NCBI GenBank assembly: GCA_026874595.1
Contig: CM049309.1
Coordinates: 56,542,426-56,606,425 of the forward strand
Length of the DNA stretch: 64,000 bases
DNA from: Sipunculus nudus
Taxonomy: Eukaryota; Annelida; Sipuncula; Golfingiida; Sipunculidae
Direction: 5' to 3'
Below the pieces are notes generated by a model. That model worked only from the letters and a program-made list of their open reading frames with translations. It did no database searches and was not told the origin of the DNA. Position numbers and translations under genes: made by a program. This document shows positions 9,319-19,367 of this stretch, piece after piece (positions within the stretch are counted from its first letter, which is position 1; every line of letters begins with the position of its first letter).

Positions 9319-12300
9319 ATGCCAAAGTCCAGTGAAGATACAATTGAGAACCCCACTGAGGGGGAGAAGTTTAAGTCATTGAGAAGTAGACGTATTACAG
9401 CCAAAAGACTGGTAACCCAAAAGATAAACAAGATATACGAGCTTATGAAGCTCTCAGAGAAGAAACAGAAAGTTTCTGAAGAACGTACTGCTCTTGAGAA
9501 ATTATTTGAGAACTTGAAATCTGTTCATGAGGATTATTTTGCATTACTAGAAAATGAAGAGAGAGAAGAAGCCCAGCTATATTTAGATAGTGTTGTGACA
9601 AAGAAAACAGTGTTAGATGAGGCTATAGACAAATATTTGCAATGTGAAGAAACTGAAAACAGTCAAGAAAGGGCAACAGGCCCAGAAAAGAGACACATGA
9701 ATGACAGTGCAACTAATGATGTTGATAAATCAGAGATTGATAGTTGCAACAAGAGCAAAAGTAGTAAAAGTAAAGTAGAGACTGTGAAATCTGTTAGTTC
9801 GAGGCATTCTCGGTTAAGTGTTGAGGCTGCAGCAAAGAAGGCAGCTCTGTTGGCTGAGGCAGCAGCTTTAGCAGAAAGAGAGCAGCTGGAACAGCAAATG
9901 TTAAAGCTCCAGCAACAAGTTAAACGTCTTGATGTGAAAACCCAGCTAGCAAAGGTCGAGGCTGAACAAGCAGTACTTGACGAAGAAGATGTAGAGTCAC
10001 ATCGCAGTGCTAGTGTCCGGTCCAGAAAGGATAGAGTGACCGCATGGGTGCAGTCTTTGCATTCTACGCCAGTAGAAGAAATAGGTGGTGAGGGCCCTGT
10101 GCAAGACTGTACTCTCAACCCTTGTGCTCAAGAGTTCCAGCCAAGTGGTGAGAATTCTAGATCCGACCCATTGGGAGAACTGATACAAACTCTGCATATG
10201 CCAAAAACTGAAATTCCTAGTTTTGATGGTAATCCAGTAAGATATTGGTCTTTTATCAAGTCATTTGAGAATAATGTTGACAGATATGATGTTGATGAGT
10301 ATGCTAAACTTACTAGATTGTTACAGTATTGCACTGGTAGAGCTTATAAGGTGATTGAAGGTTGTGCTGCCATGGGCAAGGGAGGTTATATCAGAGCCAA
10401 AGAGTTGTTAGCTGAGCGTTTTGGCAATAAGTATATCATATGTAATGCATGGGTAGATAGGGTCACATGTGGCAACAGAATTGCTACAGATACATTACAG
10501 GAGTTTGCTGATGAGTTGAGGTGTTTCAAGGAGACCATGCATGCAATGGATGGTCTTGGAGAAGTAAATCAGAGAGTTTTGGTTCAAGTAGCAGAGCGAC
10601 TCCCAGTGTTTCTTCAGCATAGGTGGAAGAGACGAGTTGTCACTATTCGGTTGACATCTGGAAATCCAGAACTGGAGGACCTGGTTCGTTTTGTAGAACT
10701 CTCTGCAAAGGAAATCAGCGATCCTGTATATGGTGCCTTGGGCGCAAGTAAGACCTCCAAGCCACAAGACAATAATGCATTGTCTGGTCTAAGGAAGCGA
10801 GGTTTCAGTGCAGCCATGCAGGTGAGTCAGACAAGCAACATCAGGAAGTGTTTAGTGTGTGGGGACAGCACCTGTAGTTCACTGTTCAGATGTGTAGAGT
10901 TTAAGAAAATGGCCCCAGAAAAAAGGCTCGAGGTGGCTAGACAAAACCGGTTATGTTTCAATTGCTTGAGAAAGGGCCATTTCTCTAATGACTGCAAGGC
11001 TGAAAAGACATGTTCAGTAGCGGGATGTAAAATAAAGCATACAAAGTTTCTGCACATTACTAGAAACAACGAACAAGTCTCACAAGGTAACCAAAGCAAG
11101 TCAACAGATACGACCAGTGCAAATGGTGCTTCCTGTAATCATGTATCAGCTGATGTATACAGAGTGGCCATGCCAGTTGTGAAAGTCAAAGTAAAATCAA
11201 GCAACAACCAGTCTGTAATTACCTATGCGCTTCTTGACAGTGGGTCAACATCATCGTTTTGCTCCCTGGACTTAGTTCACCAGCTTCAATCTCAGGGAGA
11301 AGAACAGACACTCAACTTGTCAACATTGGAGAAAAGGGGTAGCCCAACGAATGTTACTGTTCACAGCGTAGTCGTTTCTGGAGTAGATAATGGAGACTCT
11401 GTGGTGCTGAATAAGGTATATTCCAGACCTGAGCTTCCCATCAGCACAGAGTGTCTGCCCAGAAGTCATGATCTGGAGAGATGGGAGCATCTGAGAGACC
11501 TTGACATCCCATTGCTAACAAGAGATAAGCGCATTCAACTCCTTATTGGTCAAGATGCGCCAGAGGCTATAGTACCACTTGAAGTTAGACGTGCTCCTAA
11601 AGGACAAGAACACCTAGCACCATTCGCTACAAAGACTGTCTTAGGGTGGTCACTGAATGGACCTATTGAAGTGTGTGCACAAGGTCAAAGTGCATTTTCA
11701 GGATTTGTAGCATCCCAGCTAGAGCAGAAATTAGAGCTTTTCTGGAAAATAGATTGTTCTAGTATGAGTGACAATGCCAAAGGGTTGTCCATGGAGGATC
11801 GTCAAGCCTTGAGTGTGATGGACGCTTCAGTTAGCAAAAGGAGCGGACATTATGAAGTGGCTATACCATTTCGTGAGAATACATCCCTCCCAGACAACAA
11901 GCCGTTGGCTGAGCGCCGCCTACTGCACCTTGCAAAGAAAATGAAGGGGAACCAACAACTTCAGAAGGATTACAAAGAGAGCATGAAAGACCTAATTAAC
12001 AAGGGTTACGCAGAGAAGATCTCAGAGAGTGACAAGGACAGAAATGATGGACTCGTGTGGTATTTGCCACACCATGCAGTCACCAGTCCACACAAGTCAA
12101 AATTGCGCATAGTGTTTGATTGTGCAGCGAGATACGGGGGACTTTCGCTGAACAGCAGAGTGCTACAAGGTCCAGACCTTACAAGCAGGTTACTTGGTGT
12201 TCTCTTGAGGTTTCGAGAGTATCCCATCGCTGTCACATCAGACATAGAGGCCATGTTCCACCAGGTCCAAGTACCACAGTTTTATCGTGACGTGCTGCGT

Positions 12301-15063
12301 TTCCTCTGGTGGCGTGATGGTAACCCGGACGATGTCGTTGATGTATACAGGATGACTGTGCATTTGTTTGGGGGCACTTGGAGTCCGAGTGTCTGTTCAT
12401 ACGCACTGCAACAGACAGCGAAGGACAACAAAGAGGAATTTGGTCCTAAAGTGATCGAATGTGTATATCAAAATTTTTATGTGGATGACTTTCTCAAATC
12501 ATTCTCAACAGAAGAAGAAGCAGTAGAAACAGCAAATAAGTTGCCAAGACTTTTGGCGAAAGGTGGGTTTCGTTTGTGCAAGTGGTCAAGCAACAGTAGA
12601 GAAGTCCTTTCTCATATCCCAGAGAGTGAGCGGGCAGCGAAACCTGGGGATTTGAACTTGCATGCCTTGCCTTTTGACAGAGTTTTAGGGGTAGACTGGA
12701 GCATAAACTCTGACCAGTTTACTTATGCTATGAAACCACTTGGCAGGCCTCTGACCAGGAGAGGACTATTGGGTATGGTATGTTCTATATATGACCCTCT
12801 AAGCTTTCTGACTCCTTTCACAGTAAGGGGAAAGAAGATGGTGCAGAATCTAGCAAAGAAGAGATGCAACTGGGATGAACCACTGTCAGAGACAGACATC
12901 AAAGAATGGCAGCATTGGTTGGATGAATTAGGGGAGCTGTCGAAGTTCAACATCAGCCGTTCTATTCAACCAAAGGAGTTTAGGGCAACTCGGTTTGAAC
13001 TACACCATTTTTCAGATGCTTCTACCATCGCCTATGGATCTGTCAGTTACATCAGAATGGTGAATGAATTGGGTCAAGTTCACTGCTGCCTGCTGATGGC
13101 AAAATCCAGAGTGGCACCTCTGAAACAAATGACAATTCCAAGATTGGAACTGAGTGCAGCTGCACTGTCAGTCAAGCAAGACAAATTGCTCCGAAATGAG
13201 CTCACAGTGCCACTTCAGGATAGTGTCTTCTACACAGACAGTACTATTGTGCTCTCTTACATACAAAATGTAGACAAGAGATTTCATGTGTTTGTATCAA
13301 ATCGGTTAGCCATCATTCACGATGGTTCTACTGTAGGTCAGTGGAAGCATGTCAAGTCCGATCTCAATCCAGCAGATGATGTGTCACGAGGGCTTACAGT
13401 GAGTGAACTCACAGGGAGTACAAGATGGACCAGAGGGCCTGAGTTTCTTTGGGAACTTAACCCAGAGTCCTCCGAATACGCCGACCCAGGAATGATACTT
13501 CCAGATATCAGTAATGATCAAGAAGTCCATCAAAAGGCACAAGCCCATCCTCTGGCAGTCAAAGTGGGTACCATTGATCGAATGATCAAGAGGCACTCAT
13601 CTTGGTACGCATTGAAACGCACAGTAGCTTGGATATTGCGATTCAAGACCTTCTTAAAGCAAAAATTGCAGCAGAAGAACAGATCGTATAAGTGTGGGCC
13701 TCTCACGCTTCAGGAGTTAAATACAGCAGAAAGTTCAATTGTCAAGTATGTTCAGAATCAGAGTTATGAGGAAGAAATACAAATACTGCAAAGCGGCCAG
13801 TCCAGCATGAGTCGTAAGAGCAAGATATATAGGCTAGATCCTAGTTTGTCTGAACATGGTGACTTGATTTGTGGTAGAAGAACCAGAGAGGCAAAATCCA
13901 GGATAATCTTGCCGAAGGAACATCATGTTTCGGCCTTGATAGTTAAACATCATCATGAGATGTCAGGTCATTCAGGTCGCGAGTATGTGGTTGCAGAGGT
14001 TCGGGATAAGTATTGGATTCCAGGAGTACGCAGTGTTGTACGCAGAGTCATCAGTAGGTGTTTTACTTGTCGTCGACTTTGGTCTAAACCAGAAGGCCAG
14101 CGAATGGGTGACCTTCCAGAGCAGCGAGTGGATTACAACCAGCCTCCTTTCACTCATGTTGGTACAGACTGCTTTGGCCCTTTTCAGACAAAGATGGGTA
14201 GAAAATTGTACAAGAGGTATGGATGTCTGTTTACCTGCCTTACAACCAGAGCCATACACCTAGAGGTCCTTGACAGCATGGATACTACTTCATTCATCAA
14301 TGCGTTAGAGAGATTCATTGCTCGTAGAGGTAGGCCAACAACAGTTTGGTGTGACAATGGCACCAACTTCAGAGGAGCTCAAAGGGAGCTAAAGCAATCC
14401 ATCGACCAATGGAATCAGTCTTCAATAACACAATTCCTGTATCAGAGAGAGATAGAGTGGAAATTCATTCCCCCTGCTGCATCCCATATGGGGGGAGCTT
14501 GGGAGAGATTGATTGGAGGCGTTAAGAAGATATTGAGCTCCGTCATGAAAGAACAGGTTATCAGTGATGACGCGTTAACAACTTTTATGTGTGTGGTTGA
14601 GAGTATCTTGAACAATCGGCCTTTAACAACGGTCTCTAGTGATGCCAGGGATCTTGAACCACTAACACCCAACCACTTGCTACAATTAAGAAAGGGACCT
14701 ACTCTTCCACCGGGAGTCTTTGTACAGCAAGACAATTATGTGAGAAGAAGGTGGAGACAAGTTCAGTATCTAGCTGACTTGTTCTGGCGAAGATGGCTGA
14801 AAGAGTACTTTCCCTTACTTCAGGTGCGCAGCAAGTGGTACGACAAAAAGAGAAATCTTTGTTCAGGTGACATTGTTCTTGTTGTGGACCCCAGTATGCC
14901 AAGAAATTGTTGGCAGATTGGGCGAGTGACAGATACTGATATTGGTTCTGATGGATTGGTCAGATCGGCAACGGTTGAGACTAAAACGTCAACTCTCACC
15001 AGGCCAGTGACCAAACTTTGTCTCATTGAATGCCATGATTATAAAGATATGTATACTCAATAG
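9319..15063 (+). CDS. BEL/Pao gag-pol polyprotein, intact
   Basis: One open frame of 1914 codons. I start at the first ATG (9319); the frame is open five codons further back, from a TTG. Domains in order: acidic/coiled-coil gag N-terminus (Ala/Glu/Gln-rich, ~170-225); DUF1759-like gag core from ~294 (IPSFDGNP...YW..F); Cys-rich region from C511 and a CCHC knuckle C546-C549-H554-C559; aspartic protease LLDSGST with D640; reverse transcriptase with YVDD at 1054-1057; RNase H with D1233 (FSDAS), E1277 (RLEL) and D1307 (YTDST); integrase H2C2 finger (~1545-1584) and D1617, D1679, E1729 (GTDCFGPF, WCDNGTNF, GGAWERL); C-terminal DUF5641-like GDIVLV. The product would be cut by its own protease into capsid, nucleocapsid, RT/RNase H and integrase. 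Domain order PR-RT-RH-IN with DUF1759 and A17-type RT is diagnostic of BEL/Pao. No env-like frame follows. All catalytic residues listed are present, so it looks potentially functional. Confidence 0.96.
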   Translation: MPKSSEDTIENPTEGEKFKSLRSRRITAKRLVTQKINKIYELMKLSEKKQKVSEERTALEKLFENLKSVHEDYFALLENEEREEAQLYLDSVVTKKTVLDEAIDKYLQCEETENSQERATGPEKRHMNDSATNDVDKSEIDSCNKSKSSKSKVETVKSVSSRHSRLSVEAAAKKAALLAEAAALAEREQLEQQMLKLQQQVKRLDVKTQLAKVEAEQAVLDEEDVESHRSASVRSRKDRVTAWVQSLHSTPVEEIGGEGPVQDCTLNPCAQEFQPSGENSRSDPLGELIQTLHMPKTEIPSFDGNPVRYWSFIKSFENNVDRYDVDEYAKLTRLLQYCTGRAYKVIEGCAAMGKGGYIRAKELLAERFGNKYIICNAWVDRVTCGNRIATDTLQEFADELRCFKETMHAMDGLGEVNQRVLVQVAERLPVFLQHRWKRRVVTIRLTSGNPELEDLVRFVELSAKEISDPVYGALGASKTSKPQDNNALSGLRKRGFSAAMQVSQTSNIRKCLVCGDSTCSSLFRCVEFKKMAPEKRLEVARQNRLCFNCLRKGHFSNDCKAEKTCSVAGCKIKHTKFLHITRNNEQVSQGNQSKSTDTTSANGASCNHVSADVYRVAMPVVKVKVKSSNNQSVITYALLDSGSTSSFCSLDLVHQLQSQGEEQTLNLSTLEKRGSPTNVTVHSVVVSGVDNGDSVVLNKVYSRPELPISTECLPRSHDLERWEHLRDLDIPLLTRDKRIQLLIGQDAPEAIVPLEVRRAPKGQEHLAPFATKTVLGWSLNGPIEVCAQGQSAFSGFVASQLEQKLELFWKIDCSSMSDNAKGLSMEDRQALSVMDASVSKRSGHYEVAIPFRENTSLPDNKPLAERRLLHLAKKMKGNQQLQKDYKESMKDLINKGYAEKISESDKDRNDGLVWYLPHHAVTSPHKSKLRIVFDCAARYGGLSLNSRVLQGPDLTSRLLGVLLRFREYPIAVTSDIEAMFHQVQVPQFYRDVLRFLWWRDGNPDDVVDVYRMTVHLFGGTWSPSVCSYALQQTAKDNKEEFGPKVIECVYQNFYVDDFLKSFSTEEEAVETANKLPRLLAKGGFRLCKWSSNSREVLSHIPESERAAKPGDLNLHALPFDRVLGVDWSINSDQFTYAMKPLGRPLTRRGLLGMVCSIYDPLSFLTPFTVRGKKMVQNLAKKRCNWDEPLSETDIKEWQHWLDELGELSKFNISRSIQPKEFRATRFELHHFSDASTIAYGSVSYIRMVNELGQVHCCLLMAKSRVAPLKQMTIPRLELSAAALSVKQDKLLRNELTVPLQDSVFYTDSTIVLSYIQNVDKRFHVFVSNRLAIIHDGSTVGQWKHVKSDLNPADDVSRGLTVSELTGSTRWTRGPEFLWELNPESSEYADPGMILPDISNDQEVHQKAQAHPLAVKVGTIDRMIKRHSSWYALKRTVAWILRFKTFLKQKLQQKNRSYKCGPLTLQELNTAESSIVKYVQNQSYEEEIQILQSGQSSMSRKSKIYRLDPSLSEHGDLICGRRTREAKSRIILPKEHHVSALIVKHHHEMSGHSGREYVVAEVRDKYWIPGVRSVVRRVISRCFTCRRLWSKPEGQRMGDLPEQRVDYNQPPFTHVGTDCFGPFQTKMGRKLYKRYGCLFTCLTTRAIHLEVLDSMDTTSFINALERFIARRGRPTTVWCDNGTNFRGAQRELKQSIDQWNQSSITQFLYQREIEWKFIPPAASHMGGAWERLIGGVKKILSSVMKEQVISDDALTTFMCVVESILNNRPLTTVSSDARDLEPLTPNHLLQLRKGPTLPPGVFVQQDNYVRRRWRQVQYLADLFWRRWLKEYFPLLQVRSKWYDKKRNLCSGDIVLVVDPSMPRNCWQIGRVTDTDIGSDGLVRSATVETKTSTLTRPVTKLCLIECHDYKDMYTQ

Positions 15064-15247
15064 TTGTAAGAATGTATCAATTGTATCGAATGCTTTCTAG
15101 GTAGTATTAGAAATCAGGTAAATAACGTAGGAGAGGAACTGCTTTCCCATATATTGTTGTAATCTTTAGGATTATTTATATGTTAATATGCCTACGTCCC
15201 AGTTGAGAGGTCATTTTAACCCTCCTGAAGTCGGGTTCGGGGGGCGG
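15064..15247 (+). other. BEL 3' untranslated region with purine-rich end
   Basis: 184 bp between the stop codon and LTR2. It ends GTCGGGTTCGGGGGGCGG directly before TGTAAGGG. This G-rich tract is the likely polypurine primer for plus-strand synthesis, though pyrimidines interrupt it. Confidence 0.6.
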
Positions 15248-16284
15248 TGTAAGGGACGTAGTCATTTTCCATAGATTTCCACTAGGTGGCACTAGAAGAA
15301 TGAGCCAGTAAGTGGCTCAGTTACTTTTTTGTCTGTACGGCAGTTCGTGCATTTTTTGGTAATCAGATCAGCCTGAACCCATAAGGGGAGAAGCATGTTG
15401 CTCGACAGTATGCCGCAATGTCGTAAGTAATCACATATTTACTTTCATTTATATACTGATAATTGTATAAAATATTCATTAAGTAGTCTTAATACTGCAG
15501 TCATTAACATTTCTTCATTTTATAGTTTGAAAGTTGTAATAGAACAGAAAAAGTTTGTGTACCTCGATTGTCACGCCCTACATTACCCTGTAGTAGCTTG
15601 TATACATGCTGAACAGTGCTTGCTCCCATGTACGGACAGGGCCCAATTAATTTTTCTGTGCTGTAAGATAGTATGGGCTGTGGTATGTCACTGCTGATAT
15701 GAGCGGAGCTAGGCTCTCATAAAAGGACAATGCCATCCATGACTGTGTTGCTGTATATAGGAATAGCTTAATTATGTCTTCATATGTTTGTGTTATGTAG
15801 GAATAATGATTAAATTGTGATATTTGCTTATTTACTGCTGCATTTTGGTACAAGTAACTAGTATTTACACTAAATCAGTAAATTTAATGGCTAATATTTC
15901 AATATTATTAGGTTAAAGTAACAGGTCAGTATAAAAGGGTAAACATGTGCAACATAGACTTCTTATTCAGTTAATATATTATTTTCTGATCAGTAAGCCA
16001 TACATAGTTTAGAATTTGGATTTGTTTTGTCATATCAGCAGCATGATTGATTTGTTTATTAATCATACAATTAGAGAGTCTTTTATATACCTTATATATA
16101 TTTCATCCATAGGAATTTCATTTATTAATGCATGTCCATACTTATTTGCATTTAGATGTAGCTTTAGACATTAGAGTAAATTTATATTTGTTAATTTGTA
16201 GATTGAACCGGCTTCAGAATAAAGAATTAAAAACCCTGCCGCGTCCTGACATATTTCCCTGGCTGATCTCGGCTACCAGTCATA
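15248..16284 (+). repeat. BEL LTR2, internal full-length LTR
   Basis: Same 1037-bp sequence as LTR1. The one substitution I saw is C16258 in place of T9248. It is both the 3' LTR of the intact element and the 5' LTR of the truncated one. Confidence 0.9.
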
Positions 16285-16328
16285 GTTCAATGACAGTCAG
16301 CTATTGAGTCGAGTTGACAACAGTAGTC

Positions 16329-17198
16329 ATGCCAAAGTCCAGTGAAGATACAATTGAGAACCCCACTGAGGGGGAGAAGTTTAAGTCATTGAGAAGTAGA
16401 CGTATTACAGCCAAAAGACTGGTAACCCAAAAGATAAACAAGATATACGAGCTTATGAAGCTCTCAGAGAAGAAACAGAAAGTTTCTGAAGAACGTACTG
16501 CTCTTGAGAAATTATTTGAGAACTTGAAATCTGTTCATGAGGATTATTTTGCATTACTAGAAAATGAAGAGAGAGAAGAAGCCCAGCTATATTTAGATAG
16601 TGTTGTGACAAAGAAAACAGTGTTAGATGAGGCTATAGACAAATATTTGCAATGTGAAGAAACTGAAAACAGTCAAGAAAGGGCAACAGGCCCAGAAAAG
16701 AGACACATGAATGACAGTGCAACTAATGATGTTGATAAATCAGAGATTGATAGTTGCAACAAGAGCAAAAGTAGTAAAAGTAAAGTAGAGACTGTGAAAT
16801 CTGTTAGTTCGAGGCATTCTCGGTTAAGTGTTGAGGCTGCAGCAAAGAAGGCAGCTCTGTTGGCTGAGGCAGCAGCTTTAGCAGAAAGAGAGCAGCTGGA
16901 ACAGCAAATGTTAAAGCTCCAGCAACAAGTTAAACGTCTTGATGTGAAAACCCAGCTAGCAAAGGTCGAGGCTGAACAAGCAGTACTTGACGAAGAAGAT
17001 GTAGAGTCACATCGCAGTGCTAGTGTCCGGTCCAGAAAGGATAGAGTGACCGCATGGGTGCAGTCTTTGCATTCTACGCCAGTAGAAGAAATAGGTGGTG
17101 AGGGCCCTGTGCAAGACTGTACTCTCAACCCTTGTGCTCAAGAGTTCCAGCCAAGTGGTGAGAATTCTAGATCCGATCTAGATCTATGTGCAACATAG
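16329..17198 (+). pseudogene. BEL gag fragment in the truncated second unit
   Basis: From its ATG the sequence encodes the same gag N-terminus as the intact copy; I saw no difference over the shared part. At 17176, equivalent to 10166, the interior stops and the frame runs through the 9-bp filler into LTR3, adding a few residues before TAG at 17196-17198. The coiled coil is kept but the gag core, zinc knuckle and all pol domains are lost. Driven by the complete LTR2 promoter, it could in principle still make a ~289-residue gag N-terminal peptide. Confidence 0.85.
17177..17185 (+). other. 9-bp junction filler TCTAGATCT
   Basis: Sits between the gag break (17176) and the LTR3 start (17186). 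It matches TCTAGATC at 17167-17174 just upstream, so it looks like a templated insertion made when ~5.8 kb was lost. Confidence 0.7.
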
Positions 17199-17525
17199 AC
17201 TTCTTATTCAGTTAATATATTATTTTCTGATCAGTAAGCCATACATAGTTTAGAATTTGGATTTGTTTTGTCATATCAGCAGCATGATTGATTTGTTTAT
17301 TAATCATACAATTAGAGAGTCTTTTATATACCTTATATATATTTCATCCATAGGAATTTCATTTATTAATGCATGTCCATACTTATTTGCATTTAGATGT
17401 AGCTTTAGACATTAGAGTAAATTTATATTTGTTAATTTGTAGATTGAACCGGCTTCAGAATAAAGAATTAAAAACCCTGCCGCGTCCTGACATATTTCTC
17501 TGGCTGATCTCGGCTACCAGTCATA
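17186..17525 (+). repeat. BEL LTR3, 5'-truncated LTR (last 340 bp)
   Basis: Equivalent to 8935-9274 of LTR1. It keeps the AATAAA but has lost the TATA box. The last base before the AGAAG duplication (17526-17530) defines the LTR end. Confidence 0.9.
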
Positions 17526-17530
17526 AGAAG

Positions 17531-17915
17531 TATCTTTCCATGAAAACCATAGTTTTAATAGTTCGGCCGAATTATGGGTTGTTTGAAAAAGTCCTGAGGG
17601 GATTGCAAACACTTCTAAGGGTCCTCAATTTCTTTGGGACTTTGAAACCCTCGCCAGAATCTACTTATCAGTCGTTCGTTCATACGTGCACGTTTCATGT
17701 AAAACATTGTCATGGTTCAGAAACGCAGGTTCACCAGGCGAGTGGCAGAACAACTGCATACAAATGGAAGGCTTCGTAGCTCCGTAATTATTCCTTTGTG
17801 GAATTGTGATTATGGCACTTAAGAAAAAAAATATATTATGGTGATTCCGATTACGACCAAAAATGTAATAGATTACGGATGCAGTTTTAATCTACCCCTT
17901 CAAATTTTCAGCAAA
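17531..17915 (+). repeat. Unit B of the tandem repeat, right part
   Basis: Continues unit B after the BEL insertion. TATCTTTCCATGAAAACCA aligns with ATCTTTCCATGATAAACATG at 7501, and later blocks (GTTTCATG...ACA.TGTCATG.TTCAG.AACRC; GGTGATTC.RATTAC) align to 7755-7925. Confidence 0.7.
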
Positions 17916-19190
17916 ATCTGTATATTACATTTTGTGTTAATTTGCTGAAAGACATGCAACGAACCAAGGCTGAAGTGGTTTCTTTGCTAAATGTTTTTAT
18001 CGAAATATGTCAACCTGCTTTCATTTTATCTGGGAGAGTTGTCCATTTTGCATCAGACCTGCTTGTTCCATGATAATTTACAGTACTTAAACCAAAAATT
18101 TAATACTGCTGGAATATATTTTTCTGGGCCTGTCTTTTTCACATTGGCACCTATACGTTTAGCGTACATGAAACTTCAACGAAATATGCATGTGTATACA
18201 AATAACGCATGTGTCTGTTAACATGCCTTAGACTATACCCTCAACTGACTACACTGAATAAACTTCGTGTTTCACGATGTCGCCTGAGCTTCAAATAATA
18301 CAAACATCTTTCATAAAATTTCACGGTAGAATGATTCTTTACACAATCATTATATCTACGATATTTCCCAAGCAATGAAGCTCTCGGACCTATGTTTTTT
18401 ATCGAAAAAAAAATTCTCACTTAGAAAATTCGTTCACCCTGTATATGCCTCACGTCTCTTTCCAAAATTTATTTTTTGGTGTGATTTCTGGAATAGAATA
18501 ATTTTTCTTTTTATGATGATATTTTGGGGGAGGGTGTTCCTGGAGAATTCTAGCAGAAGTAATCTTTGTATTATATAAGTGAAACACATGACAAAAGATC
18601 CTGCAAAAATCTTAGGATTAAAATATGCGTCGTTTAATCTCTATCAGCTCATTACAAAAATATGCATCAGATAGAGCCGTGGATTTTCCACGGGTGCAGC
18701 TAGTTATAATAATTACCCATAAACCGATTCACTCTCAAGAAACGAAGTATTCATTAAAACCACCTCCCTATAGCTGGCAATTACATAAACTGAATATATG
18801 CCTGAACGGATGAATAAGTAAAGTGGGAGTGGCCTTACACGAGCAAATTAAGCAAAACCACTGTGTATGTAATAAACTATTTTATGATTAGTGTGAAGGA
18901 ATCTATATCATATAAATGGGATTTCCAATAAATATGATTTTAAATAGCACCCAAGGCACACTGGTCAAAGAAATCTTGCTGTGAGTTCATCGTTTATAAT
19001 TTTTAGCCAAACATTCCCAAATTTTTGACAAAGGTTTTAGAAATTGTCCGGTAATTTAGCTTACACTTTTATAGTGGCTGACAAATATATATGTCTTGTC
19101 AAAGAAAAATAAGTGCCAGTCTTGCTAATATAATAAAACACCTTGATTTATATAAAAATCATGACCATCCATGATTCAAGTTAAATATAT
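17916..19190. other. Unclassified AT-rich sequence
   Basis: Short unrelated reading frames only; no conserved protein and no clear repeat boundary. Confidence 0.4.
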
Positions 19191-19290
19191 TTAGGTCACA
19201 TGATTCTCATTTGTGCGCTGTTAGAGGACGGACGGCAAGCCAGATGACGGACAGTGATATATAGCTCAGGCCCTAGCTTCTAGACCATTA
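19191..19290. repeat. Fragment of the GACGGACGG...ATAGCTCA repeat end
   Basis: GAGGACGGACGG...GACGGACAGTGATATATAGCTCAG resembles the end of the element at 42760-43155 (GACGGACGACGGACA...TATAGCTCAT). Probably a decayed member of that family. Confidence 0.4.
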
Positions 19291-19367
19291 AGATAAAACA
19301 TAATAAATGGTTAAATTGTTTCATAGCTATTTTAAATAGTTGTATATAGTACTTTATTATAGTATAG

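Larger units (their letters stand above)
8238..17525 (+). mobile_element. BEL/Pao LTR retrotransposon composite with three LTRs
   Basis: Order: LTR1 (8238-9274), complete interior (9275-15247), LTR2 (15248-16284), interior truncated within gag (16285-17176), a 9-bp filler (17177-17185), then the 3' 340 bp of a third LTR (17186-17525). AGAAG flanks the whole block at 8233-8237 and 17526-17530, so the block occupies a single integration site. LTR1 and LTR2 lie exactly 7010 bp apart with no indel. The only difference I saw is T9248 against C16258; LTR3 has T. The element is therefore very young. BEL/Pao identity comes from the polyprotein (see 9319). Confidence 0.93.

Noticed and set aside
9663-10118. 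151-residue minus-strand frame, Ser/Leu-rich, present twice
   Set aside because: Antisense shadow of the gag coiled coil; duplicated at 16673 only because gag itself is.
15064-15247. env-like third gene of the BEL element
   Set aside because: Only 184 bp separate the pol stop from LTR2, with no open frame; the element has no env.
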